Source: Rhodocollybia butyracea (taxonomy: Eukaryota; Basidiomycota; Agaricomycetes; Agaricales; Omphalotaceae). From it: 64,000 bases of DNA. The stretch spans positions 1 through 64,000 of the forward strand of contig JADNRY010000292.1 in assembly GCA_015501585.1 (NCBI GenBank), in the 5' to 3' direction. The notes beneath the pieces are model-generated. The model was given only the letters and a program-made list of their open reading frames with translations, did no database searches and was not told where the DNA came from. Below are positions 21,950 through 32,148 of the stretch, in pieces; position 1 is the first letter of the stretch; each line of letters begins with the position of its first letter. Made by a program: the position numbers and the translations under genes.

Positions 21950-23328
21950 TTTTCTGTCGAGGGTGTGGGGTATAGTCATGCTCTCATATACTCTTGCGTG
22001 GGCGGGTCGCAAATTCACGTTTGCTTAGGGGATATTCCCTTAGTTCTGATAGATCCTGATTCCTTAGGTTGTATAGTAGAATACATTTTCACGCCTGGGT
22101 GATTGATGGCTTGGTTGGTTGTGGTGATACTCTGAGAAGGGTAAGCTTGTTCAGCGACACATTTTCTCAGACTGGTTCAGCTGAAAGGACCGAATTTTGA
22201 CTAAATTGAGGCTGTTCGATAAGCAGCTCAACCACCTCCGTATTTTTTCAGCTAGATCGTTATGTTCTGGTTACTGAAAATAGGTCACTGTACATCCCAA
22301 GTGGTTAGCTTTACATCTGGAGCTTCGGCATGATCTTGCCAGCTCAGGCTTTCGCGTGATGAATTAAAAGTATGCTGGGACTGACACTAGGACTGGACTT
22401 GGGACTGGACATCTCCGTAGCGTAGACTTTAAGTTACACGAAAAAGGCAGAGCAGCCATAAGGACGATCGATTCCCCCAGTTGAATTGTCGGAACAAGGA
22501 TACTGAGATGAATTGTATCGAAGATTATCAGCTCATAATTTGAGAAAGAAAGAGTAGAGACAGAATATCATCGAATCCGAATTCCGTTATTGGCCTGCCC
22601 CCAGAACCCAGGTTCTCGCTCGTAGTACAGGAACTACCCCTTCGATCATAGCTTAATATCCACAGGGTATATAAACACATGCATTGTGTTCACGTTCATG
22701 AACCGTGGTAATATTTCCTCACTAAATGAACCATTTCACGACTCCCGTATATCACCGTTTGTCGTTCACAAGAATATGAGCTCATCAATTGCTCTCCGGT
22801 CTCTTGCAAATTCTAATTTCCAGAACACTGGCGAATGGCGGAGTCCTGTGTCCTACGGCGCCTTCCAACGTCCCCTACTGCCAGTTGGAAAGCTGGTGCA
22901 TGGTTCTTTTCCAGTGGATTCTGAACGGTTTTTTTTCAGACTGTGTGGTCAGTAGAGTGCTAGTCGTGATACCGGAAAATTTGTACCCCGTTCAACTTAG
23001 TCCAGCATGCTCTATATGATGAGCTATCTCACAAGCGCTGGATATCTCGCTCGAATGGCCTTTCGTTTGCTCGCCTAGTCCTAGTTCTCATCTCTTGTTT
23101 TTATTTGAGCTTGTACATAGTCCTGGGCCAGTTTTTTATACAAACGCTAGCCAAGTTATCACTATATCTGTCAGTCTCTGCTTACTCGAGTGGTCTGTGG
23201 ATGCCATTTCCATTGAACTTCACCGGAAGAGTCGCCCTTTCCCAGATCGTTTTGTATATCAAATTTAAGAAAGTACATGAGGTAGAAAGAAAACAACTGC
23301 ATAGTCAAGATAGTAAGACTGGGAGTAT
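21950..23328. other. Spacer with a dispersed-repeat fragment and duplicated DNA
   Basis: Bases 22090-22290 are a shortened copy of the dispersed repeat also found at 40388-41085 (inverted) and 45178-45800. All copies share the edge GTTCAGCGACA. From about 22335 to 23190 the sequence aligns with 26170-27310, the far part of the duplicated IRG unit. No gene is supported. Confidence 0.45.
23194..23252 (+). pseudogene. Remnant of short-chain dehydrogenase exon 1
   Basis: GTGGTCTGTGGATG and the following ACCGGAAGAGTCGCC match exon 1 of the dehydrogenase at 27859 (GTGGTCTGTGGATG, ACCGGAAAGGTCGCG). The similarity stops where the next IRG copy begins. It marks the junction of the tandem duplication and shows that the duplicated unit once included the start of the dehydrogenase gene. 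Confidence 0.6.
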
Positions 23329-26300
23329 TTACTTCCGACCCCAGCTGAACGGGTTACTAAAATAGGAACCACCCTTATTAGTATCCACCGGTGGATCGAC
23401 TCTCCTACCCTTAACGGTAGTCAGAATATCCTTGATTAGCTCGTACTCATCGACGAGCTTCATCGGTGCCACCTGCTGCCCCCGGACAATCCTCAACAAT
23501 GTTCGCCTCGAGATTAGATAAATCCTCTGCTCCTCGTCTAGTCCAGCTTTCTTCAGATTCTCTTTCACGTTTTGCCGAGTAAGAGAAATATACCATCCCT
23601 TCGCATCAGCATCAATTCGCTTCATGCGCACCTCACGCTCCTTCGACCTCACATCTTCCTCATCTTCGCTCTCGTCCACTTCCAACGCCTCCCGCTTTTC
23701 ATCAGCAATAGCCTTCATATGTACGTCCGATTTACTCCGTACGATGAATGCAGGAATGTTGAACTTTTTACAGTTCTTCAAGATAGAGATGTCTGTATCG
23801 ACAAACCGGGAATCGAAGAGGACGATTATAGCATCGAAGATGTAGAGTCCTTGTTTGTTGAAGTAGTCGGGGGAGCTGATGCTAGCGGTGCCTGCGCCGG
23901 GAATGTCATACCAGACGAATCTCGAACGGTCTGGGTTTGGGTCCTCGTACCGTCCAATGTTGTAAGTAGTTTCGACAACTCCAGTGTCAGCAGCACTCGC
24001 GGCACCTTTGCTTATGCCACGGAAAGCATTGATTAGCGAAGACTTCCCACTTCCGGCAACACCAGCGATAGCAAAGTGTATGCGATCCTCGATGTACTGA
24101 CGCTCGAGTTTTGTGCGCTCGAAGTCTGCAAGCGTAGGCAAGGGCACAGGCTGTAGATCGGCTAGCTGTTTTTCTTTTCGGTGAATAATCGCGATTTCTT
24201 TCTCCACCTTCTCCTTGTCAGTCGTGGATTGGTGAAGTTGCTTTTCAACTTCCTCTCCTTTAATTCGAGCCTGCTCCTCCAGTTCATTGAACTGCGCCCG
24301 AGCCTTGTTGGCATCAGTGGCTGCCTCTTTTGCAGCGTGCTCCAGTTCCTGAAGCTCCACTTCTGATAGGACACATATTCTTCCTCTGCTGAGTCGAGTG
24401 CGTCTCTGCCTCATTCTGAGCCCGTCGTTCACTTGACGCTCGATGTTCCGCTTCCTCCAATGCTTTCCTAGCCTCTTCTGCCTCACTAACCGCCTTATCT
24501 CTGGCTTTCTGCGCATTTTCTACGAGCTTGGTGTGTTCCCTAGCTTCCTCTTCCGCCTGTCTCCGTTTCTCCTCAGCCATCCTGTGGTGCTCTTCTGCGC
24601 TCCTCCGGGCTTCCGCCTCCTGATCCATTCGTGACTGGATATCAATGAGTTTTTCCTGGTACTGCTTGTCTTGCTCGCTTCGTAGATTTTGGGCAGCTGC
24701 TGTGCGTTTTTCTGCGGCTTTTTGGAGGTCTTTGACCTCCTCCCGATGTTTTTTCTCCATTACCTCCATTAAAGATTTTCGACGATTTTCGGCCTCCTCC
24801 CGATGTTTTTTCTCCATCGCCTCCATGAGAGCGTTTTGACGGATGGTACTCTCGTTGATTTCATAAAGCAAACGCACGACTGTTGTTGCTACAAAAAACG
24901 CAGATGTCACGATACCCATTATAGGCTGCAAAGGATTATATGTCTGAACGAGAAACCTGTCAGTTAATTTCATGATGAGACAGCCCAAGGCTTACGACGA
25001 CGGAAATAGTGTTTGAGCGGGTTCCTGTTCGACTTGGTGAGATTTACTTGGGGACAGTAACTTAAAGATGAAGAAATTCGCATTCATAAGTTGATACAGC
25101 AGTGGACACACACCGAATGCATGTGTTGTGTGTATTTCGGGATGTCCGTAGCTCAACATACGAGTCGATCATAGCGTAGGACGGTAAATGACTGCGAATA
25201 ATGCAGTGAGCACACACGAGAGCTAACATAGCGTATGATTCCGTGGCCAGGTGATCGGAATACCTGGCATGAGTTACACAAACGCTGGATCATCGAACTG
25301 AACACTTTTGAAAACGAGGCGGGTTGTGCACACGGGATGTACTAGCGGACACTAGTGCCTCCCGTTCGAAAATGTGCACAAGAAGACAATTGAATCAATA
25401 CACTTAGCATGGACCGAAACAGTTGTGATTCGGGGTCGGTGTGAAGTTGGACAAACAGCAAACCGTTGATTGTTTCGGAAATGCCCCAAAGGTGGTGTTT
25501 GTAAAACTGTGTTCGATACAAGACGATTGACAGCAGCCAAGACTATTGTACCACTGTTTCGTACCTTCAGGCCGACGGTTTCTTCCTATGTTGGGTTAGA
25601 CGCAAATGATCATTGAACGTGATCTGGTCATATCGTGTGCGACGTTCAAATGCGTGGGTGAGGACTGGTTGCGCTGGGCTTGCCCATGTTTGGATCGACG
25701 GAGATGTTGATGTAGAAGAGGACGAGAGGTGGAACCAGGGTGGAATTGGGATTCAGACACGAAGGATTTGAAGGCATTTCATTATGGGTGGTAATTGTAG
25801 GCGAATCAGCACAAGAACACAGATAAGTTATAATGAATCACAAAATATCTCAAGTGCAGACGAAGTTGGCATTTGTGTGGAGAGCCGGAAGACATAGAAT
25901 AGGAAGATGGTTGAGGCGAGAGTCAGAACCAAAGCCTCCGGCCCGAGGCCGAAAGTCTGCCTTCGTCCAAAATGGTTGAGTCCCCCTTTACAAGATAGCT
26001 CTGCACTAATTTATTGGATTTTCTTCGCTTCCCAAATTCCTGACCTGTGTGCCCTGAGGCCTTTTGCTGTGTGCTTTGCCATCCAAAATTCCTCTATCTG
26101 CTTTTTTTCAAGTCAACGGCTGGCTCTGCATTCCAACTGACTACCTTTACATACAGAGCTGTAACTCTTGCCAGCTTAGGTCCTCACCTAATGAATGAAA
26201 AATATGCTGGAGCTCAAGAGACTAGGACTGGAACAGATACATCACTATAGCTGAAGATGCGCGTATGACTCTAGGTTACCCGGACTCAAGAAAGGCGGAG

Positions 26301-27340
26301 CAGCCAGAAGGACGATTGATCTACAGCGGCTATTATCCGAATCCACGTAGTGGAATTTCTCGCGTCTGCTTCCCCATCATTTCCAATACTTTCGTCGAGA
26401 GTTCAATTCCTCCAGTTGGTGAGGCCACTGGGAAGAATTGTTGCAGATCATTAGTTCATGATCAGAGGGAGAAGGAGTAGAGACATAATATCAATTCTAA
26501 ATTCTGTTGTTGGACTGAACTTAGACTCGAGTTACCGGATTCTAGGGAACTACTGTTCTGGTCATAGGTTTATATCCCACAAGTTACTCAAGCTTGTGCA
26601 TTGCATTTGTGTTCATGAGGACTGGTGATATTTCCTTATACAGTGAACCATTTTATGTATGTCACCGTCTGTCTTACCGACCGTCTCTTCTCGGTCATCG
26701 TTATCTCCGATGCAACCACCTCCTCACCTTCCATTTTCCAAGTTCCACCCCCGTTCGCAAGAATATGGGCCCCTCTCCGGTCTCCTGCAAATTCTGATCC
26801 CCAGAGCACTTGTCCTACAGAGCCTTCTACTGCCCCCGGAAAACTGGTACATGTTTGAGCTGACGAGGAACACTGCATAGAGGCGAGTTGCTCTTAGCCA
26901 AGCGAAAGTATCTCTAACTGACGTTTTGTAGGCTTTTATCTTCAAGCAGGGCTGAACTTGACTTGCATTTTCCGTGGTACGTGTATCGTTTGCGTCATTC
27001 TATTTGTTTTCCAAATGATTTCTGCCCTTGGAACCGGACTTCCTCAATCATCTTAACTCTCTTTTCGAATGGATTCTGAACACATCTTAGAGAATATGTT
27101 ATCATACCGACTCGACACATAAATTTGTACCCTCGTCCAGCCTAGCGTGATGATGAGCTGTGGGCCCACAACTTACAAGCGCTTGAAATCTCCATCCGTT
27201 CAGCTCGCTTTGTCCTAGTTCTCACCCCTTGCTTTTAGTACATAGTCCTGGGCCAGATTTTTGTACAAATATTGGCCAGGCTATCACTATATTGAATTGT
27301 TACACTCTCTGTTTACTCGAGTGGATCTAACCTCTTTTGA
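23300..27340. repeat. Tandem segmental duplication, unit 2 (partner 17420-23260)
   Basis: The unit contains the second IRG gene and about 2.4 kb of its upstream region. It aligns colinearly with 17420-20170 and then with 22335-23190. In the first unit the F-box gene and a dispersed repeat lie between these two blocks. Coding parts are about nine-tenths identical by eye and the non-coding parts clearly less, so the duplication is not recent. Confidence 0.6.
23329..24919 (-). pseudogene. Second IRG-like GTPase gene, frameshifted
   Basis: This is the paralogue of the gene at 17434-19008 with the same layout. The N-terminal anchor (GIVTSAFFVATTVV) and coiled coil lie in one frame down to about 24375. 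The rest of the coiled coil and the complete GTPase domain (GVAGSGKSS, DIPGAG, RSKSD) lie in another frame from there to the stop at 23329. Relative to copy 1 there is a 12-base in-frame insertion and then one extra base in ATGTGTCC near 24375-24382. This splits the protein into a membrane/coiled-coil half and a GTPase half. Either the copy is dying or the base is a sequencing error; the G domain itself is intact. Confidence 0.75.
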
Positions 27341-27858
27341 TGAGTCCGGACGCCCAAACTGGCGCACCTTCCATTCAATATTCCATAGGAATGGAGATTG
27401 GCATTTGAACTCAGGTACTCGAGTATAAGAGCTCAGAAATGGCGATGACAATATTGTTGGATATCAGCAGATATCAGTATCATTGTTATGATTGATCAAG
27501 CTCATAGTTATCTCACACTCATTATTGACACGTACTTACACATACTTTCCTATCACCCCCATTACCAGTATATAAGCAGTAGCTAGATATACTCTACCTC
27601 ATCTGATTGCCCCCCTCTCTCAGTGCTGTAGGGGGCAAACAGAATATATTGTGCTTTTCACTCTATTCTGCCGTTGTGCTATATATTATCCTGAGTGGTA
27701 ATATTGTGTTCTATTTTATTATCCAACAAATATCGGTGTGATCATCGTTACTTGATAGCAAAGTCTTTCAACAAGATCTCAGAAGCGGCACGGCGGAGGA
27801 GTCATAAGTATAAAGCCTACATGCCTACAACCATTAAACGTGCAACTCCCTAACAAAT
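24920..27858. other. Long spacer between the second IRG copy and the dehydrogenase
   Basis: Up to about 27340 this is the duplicated upstream region (see the segmental duplication). From 27340 to 27858 it is unique and presumably includes the dehydrogenase promoter. No gene is supported. Confidence 0.4.
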
Positions 27859-29030
27859 ATGACTGAACTTCATCTAGGGAACGTGTTATCTGGGATGTTT
27901 CCTCCCTCGCCAAAGTGGTCTGTGGATGACATTCCTGACTTGACCGGAAAGGTCGCGATAGTCACTGACTCTTTTCCCTTCAATTCAATTATTGATGCTC
28001 CGTGTACACAACAGGTGGGAATGTCGGAATTGGCAAAGAGACATGCAAGCAGCTTTTGCTGAAAGGAGGGACTGTTTGGTTGTCTGCCCGTTCCAGATCC
28101 AAAGCCGAGGAAGCAATCAATGAGCTGAAGAAGGAAACTGGAAAAGCAGCGTTGTTCCTTGGACTGGAATTGAGCGATTTGAATGCTGTGAAGGAATCTG
28201 CGGAAAGATTCAAGAGGTTAGCATATCCTACTTCTGGGTTGATCTATGCCGAAACTGAGTTTATTTTCAGCCAAGCTTCCGCTCTCCATATTCTTATTTG
28301 TAATGCAGCAGTTTGGGGTCCGCCAGTTGAACAGCTCAGTGCACAAGGTTACGACCTCCAATTCGGTGTCAACGTTCTCGGTCATTTGCTTTTCATCAAC
28401 CAGCTCCTCCCTCTTCTCAAATCTACCTCCAACTCTTTAACCGAAACTCGAATCATTTGGGTCGCATCCTCTGGAAACTATTTCTCCAAAGCTCCTGTCA
28501 ACTATGATAACCTAACCGACACGGAGACCCGGAAGAAAATGGCAACTCTAGATCTGTACAGTCAAAGCAAATTCATAACAGTGATGTTAGGGTACCACCT
28601 TGCGAAACTACTTGAGGAAGATCAAAGCTCAAATGTCATTTGTATGGCTTTGGATCCCGGGAATATCAAGTCGGAGCTGTATCGCAATGTAACAAATGGC
28701 TTCGCAAGACTCTTCATGGCGAGTTGGCTTCATCATTTCATATCTACTACCTTGCTCGAGCTCACGCTTCCCCCATAATGTAGAACTGGTTTATATTGTA
28801 CCCCATCCCGAGGGGTGCTCTTACGCAGCTGTTTGCAGCAACGGCACCCGAGGCGGTACAATACAATGGCAAGGTACGTCGACGCGGGAAAATGCTGCAA
28901 GCCACTAATTCCCTATCAGTATCTTCGCCCTTGGGCTCGTCTTGCAGAACCACACTCTCAGACTAAAAATGTTGCTGAACAGCAAAAGATGTGGGATTAC
29001 TGCATGGTTGCACTACAAGGTTATAAATAA
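27859..29030 (+). CDS. Short-chain dehydrogenase/reductase, possibly damaged
   Basis: This is an NAD(P)-dependent oxidoreductase of the retinol-dehydrogenase-like SDR family. Exon 1 (27859-27967) ends in TGKVAIVT, and exon 2 (28015-28216) starts GGNVGIGKETC, together the Rossmann motif TGxxxGIG. Exon 3 (28271-28722) carries NAA, the catalytic serine in ASSGNY, and YSQSK with the catalytic tyrosine and lysine. The C-terminus ends GALTQLFAATAPE (28784-28873) and YLRPWARL to QGYK (28920-29030). Two irregularities stand out. Exon 1 is not followed by GT (it reads ACTG then ACTC), and the only plausible intron at 28723-28783 leaves the frame one base off. The gene may therefore be inactive or contain sequence errors. 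A fragment of exon 1 also survives at 23194-23252. Confidence 0.7.
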
Positions 29031-29048
29031 GGCATCAAGTTGCTGATT

Positions 29049-29753
29049 CACTGCGCCAGCGTCAAAAAATATCGGGCGAAATTATTTCCGAAATTATTGC
29101 TGTAATTGCTTACCTTTTTCGATCAAAATTTCACCTGTAAATCTTTGATAATTTCGGCTGAGAAATATACTGTAATTGATTGTCTTTTTCGATACGAATT
29201 TTGCTGGTAATCTGTTATCTATTTCGTCTGAAAAAGACAATGAAATTGCTTATCTATTTCATTAAAAATTTTGCTCGAAATTTTTACAAGGTAATAACTG
29301 GCCAAGAACTGGGAGTTTGGTCATGTGATGCATCTGATAAGATTTCCTGTCTTTGAACGCGACTAAAACGCGACTTATGGGATACTGTATATGCATGGCT
29401 GCACTAGTCACCACCAGACAATAAATTGCTCCAGTTCTGCCCTCATATCCGCCTAAAGTGTTGTCAGATGCATCACATGACCGAGCCTCCCAGTTCTTGG
29501 CCAGTTATTACCTTGTAAAAATTTCGAGCGAAACTCTTAATTAATCATGAGCGAAATAGATAAGTAATCTCATTGTCTTTTTCGAGCAATATATATAGCG
29601 AAATTCCAAAAGAAAAAGATAATCAATTACAATGTATTTTTCGTACGAAATAGAAGACACTTTTCCATTGTAATTTGCATTGAAAAAGGTAAGTAATTAC
29701 AACAATAATCTCGGCAATAATTTTGCCCGATATTTTTTGACGCTGGCGTAGTG
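29049..29753. mobile_element. Foldback CACTA-type non-autonomous element (705 bp)
   Basis: The ends are CACTGCGCCAGCGTC at 29049 and GACGCTGGCGTAGTG at 29753, in inverted orientation. The inverted arms are about 280-300 bp long (29049-29345 and 29470-29753) around a short loop. ATT at 29046-29048 and again at 29754-29756 gives a 3-bp target duplication. CACTA-like termini plus a 3-bp duplication fit the CACTA/EnSpm superfamily. There is no transposase. The arms are AT-rich and full of TTTCG or CGAAA words. Confidence 0.75.
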
Positions 29754-29795
29754 ATTCAGACATGAAAAGGCTCATGATATCCGGGGGTAAATTCC

Positions 29796-29886
29796 ATGGA
29801 TATGGATATGGATTACACGGCCCATTCAGCCTCAGCTGAAAGCGGTCCCCAAAGGGAACTAGCCGGTCCCTACACCAGCACAGGCA
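29796..29886. repeat. Inverted-repeat arm upstream of tRNA-Asn
   Basis: The stretch starting with GGATATGG words and running through CCCATTCAGCCTCAGC to CACCAGCACAGGCA recurs in inverse orientation at about 31215-31298 and 36905-36990. It is the terminal part of the dispersed repeat described at 30147-31300. Confidence 0.65.
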
Positions 29887-29984
29887 TGTGGACTCGGATT
29901 GGGCTATTTGTGACTTTCACTGTCGCTCTAAACTGGCTTTCCGATCTGTATTTCTTTAAAGTACCTATTCGGTGTTTCGTTATC

Positions 29985-30082
29985 TGCCCCATGGCTGAGT
30001 TGGTTACAGCGTCCGACTGTTATTGGCATGTCACAATTTAAGTAACATCGGAAGGTCGAGAGTTCGAGCCTCTCTGGGGCAG
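29985..30082 (+). tRNA. tRNA-Asn (GTT) with a 24-nt intron
   Basis: A full cloverleaf is visible. The acceptor TGCCCCA pairs fully with TGGGGCA, followed by discriminator G. The D stem is GCTG/CAGC, the anticodon stem TCCGA/TCGGA, and the T arm GAGAG TTCGAGC CTCTC. The anticodon loop CTGTTA-A contains GTT. A 24-nt intron sits one base 3' of the anticodon, the canonical place. The mature length is 74 nt. The core GTCCGACTGTTA and ATCGGAAGGTC match eukaryotic tRNA-Asn. Confidence 0.92.
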
Positions 30083-30146
30083 TTTAGTAGTTTGTGTACT
30101 TTGTGAGTTTTTAGTTGGTTTTTAGTCTGCACACACTTAACCCAGC

Positions 30147-31300
30147 CAACTCTGCAGCTCTACTCTACACTATAATTCCTTATCTTCTTACCAGTTTCCG
30201 GGTCTCAGAACAACAACTGGGTCGTCTCACAAGAAATATGTCCCAAGGCATCCTGAGACATAGTCGCTAGAGTCGCTACTGCTGCTACATCGTCTCGCAG
30301 ATGACTTAGGAAGTGTCCAAGGTATGCTATATAGATCTATGTATGCTGATGAACTTGTATATAGTATTTGTTGCTTTCGCTGCCTTTGCCGCCTCCGATA
30401 TTACGGATTCTTCATCCCATGACCTGTGATACTCCAGGTTTGAGATTTACGCCCTTCTACCTGGCTACAGCCTCTGTATCCCTCCCATTACTGTTGGCAC
30501 TCCCAGTTCTCTGATACATCAGCCCTACCATCTGAAATTATCAGATTGAAAGTGAGTGTTAAAACTGAACAGAGGCTGGCTTGTCCTTGGGTCATTTTGA
30601 TCTCCCACCCTTCAATCATCTGCTGTGGCTCCTGGTGGCCTGCTCCTCCCTCCCAAAGCTCTCCTCTCTTGAGCCACTCACTCTCTTGGAATTATTTCGA
30701 GTTGGCAGAATTTACAACTCTTTGCACGGACTGCCATATTTTATAGGCATTCCCTATAACAGACCTTCACCCCCTGTTTAGCTCATTAATGGGGACACTC
30801 CTCGCTTGCTCATAACCGATTTGTCCTTCGACTGGAGTGACAAGGGTACGGTTTGTTTACAAAGAGGTTGGGGGGATTCTGATAGCGTATGAATGCTCCT
30901 TACGTTCACATAAAACCCTAGGGTGCTGGTGCGCCGGTTTCGCCACTGGTTGCGTGGGATTTGGTAACTTGTGCAAATAGGGATAGCACAGGAAGCCGCC
31001 CAGGATCTCGCAAGAGCCATTAAGGCCACAGTGCGGTTACGCCTGCTTGGGGACCTGGTTTTGCCCTAGCTCCCTCCCTCTTTTTCATTAGGGCAGAATG
31101 TGCTCCATCGAGCTGTAGATAGGTAATCGTAACAGCTAGCCTTGTACTTATGTACCTGGCCTTGCTAACATCTCTGCATCGGCCTCGCAGTCTACCTTCT
31201 CCATGAGAGTCGAGCTCGCTGCCTGTGCTGGTGTAGGGACCGGCTAGTTCCCTTCGGGGACCGCTTTCAGCTGAGGCTGAATGGCCGTGTAATCAATTCC
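30147..31300. repeat. Dispersed repeat, copy 1 (about 1.15 kb)
   Basis: It is colinear with 35810-36990 and shares many blocks, including AACTCTGCAGCTCTACTCTACAC at the start and TGTAGGGACCGGCTAGTTCCC near the end. Its last part is the inverse of 29796-29886. A short minus-strand frame beginning MAL-ALARSWAAS is seen in both copies but is only about 82 codons and diverges, so I do not call it a gene. The family is unknown; it could be part of a retroelement. Confidence 0.6.
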
Positions 31301-32148
31301 AATTCCACACAGCTCGGATACTGGTGGTTAAAGCTGTTCCGAGTGTAAGTAGTAAGCTGTAGTAAGCGATGTATTATATGACGAGCATGCATGTATCGGT
31401 GGCGTGATATAGCTATAGAATTTACAGTTACAGTTGTAATAAGGTGTGTTTCTCCAATCGGCGATTAATCAGCGCTCGACCTGTAACAGCCTGTAACCTG
31501 TTTCAATGTCGGGTGTCCAGTAATCTCCACATAATTTGAGGAGCCGGGCGTGTAAAGGAGTGAGGTGCTGGTGAGAGGATAACGGAAATGGGGTTCAATG
31601 GGAGTTTTTCCGTGTCTATATTTTTCCGATAATCTGGCGTACATTGGCTTCTTGGCGGCGAGGCTCGGTGGCACTAGAGAGAGTCTGAAAGGTCTTGCTT
31701 CGAAGCTTTCTTGACTTTAAGCCTTTAAGATTGAAATATTGAAGCCTACAAAGTACAGGTAACTACGGATTACCGAGGTCCCTGGAGGCGAACCCACTCC
31801 AACGCGTTTTGCAACTCCGACTCTTTGTGTTGCAATAAGCGTGAGAAATATGATGTCATGAATTAATTACTTTTTGCCGTAGACTCCGGCACCGAGGGTC
31901 TAGAACACCAACAGTTAATTTACTTGCTCCCATTTACTCCACCATTTCAATTTTGCAACGCACAACGACTACGACTTCTACGACAACGACAACGACAAGA
32001 GAGGCAGCACAAGCGACGACTCAGAAAGTTTCGTTTACGCCTTCATTCGCTTACCACTTGCAGCTTGCTACGACCAGACTTTGCGATCAACCCAAGGACC
32101 ATTGATCAACAGTCGTCGTTCCACAACCCAACATCGCTCCACAAAGAG
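31301..32148. other. Spacer and 5' region of the HSP20-like gene
   Basis: There is no independent gene. The last 220 bases are rich in CGAC-type repeats (about 31965-32000) and form the likely 5' UTR of the gene at 32149. Confidence 0.4.

Noticed and set aside
29031..29760. CRISPR-like or hairpin array suspected from repeated TTTCG words
   Set aside because: The repeats are the two arms of one long inverted repeat with a target duplication, i.e. a transposon, and the genome is eukaryotic.
30778..31029. 83-codon frame seen in both copies of the dispersed repeat
   Set aside because: The N-terminal 30 codons are conserved but the rest diverges with indels that are not multiples of three; this could be a relic, but not a gene.
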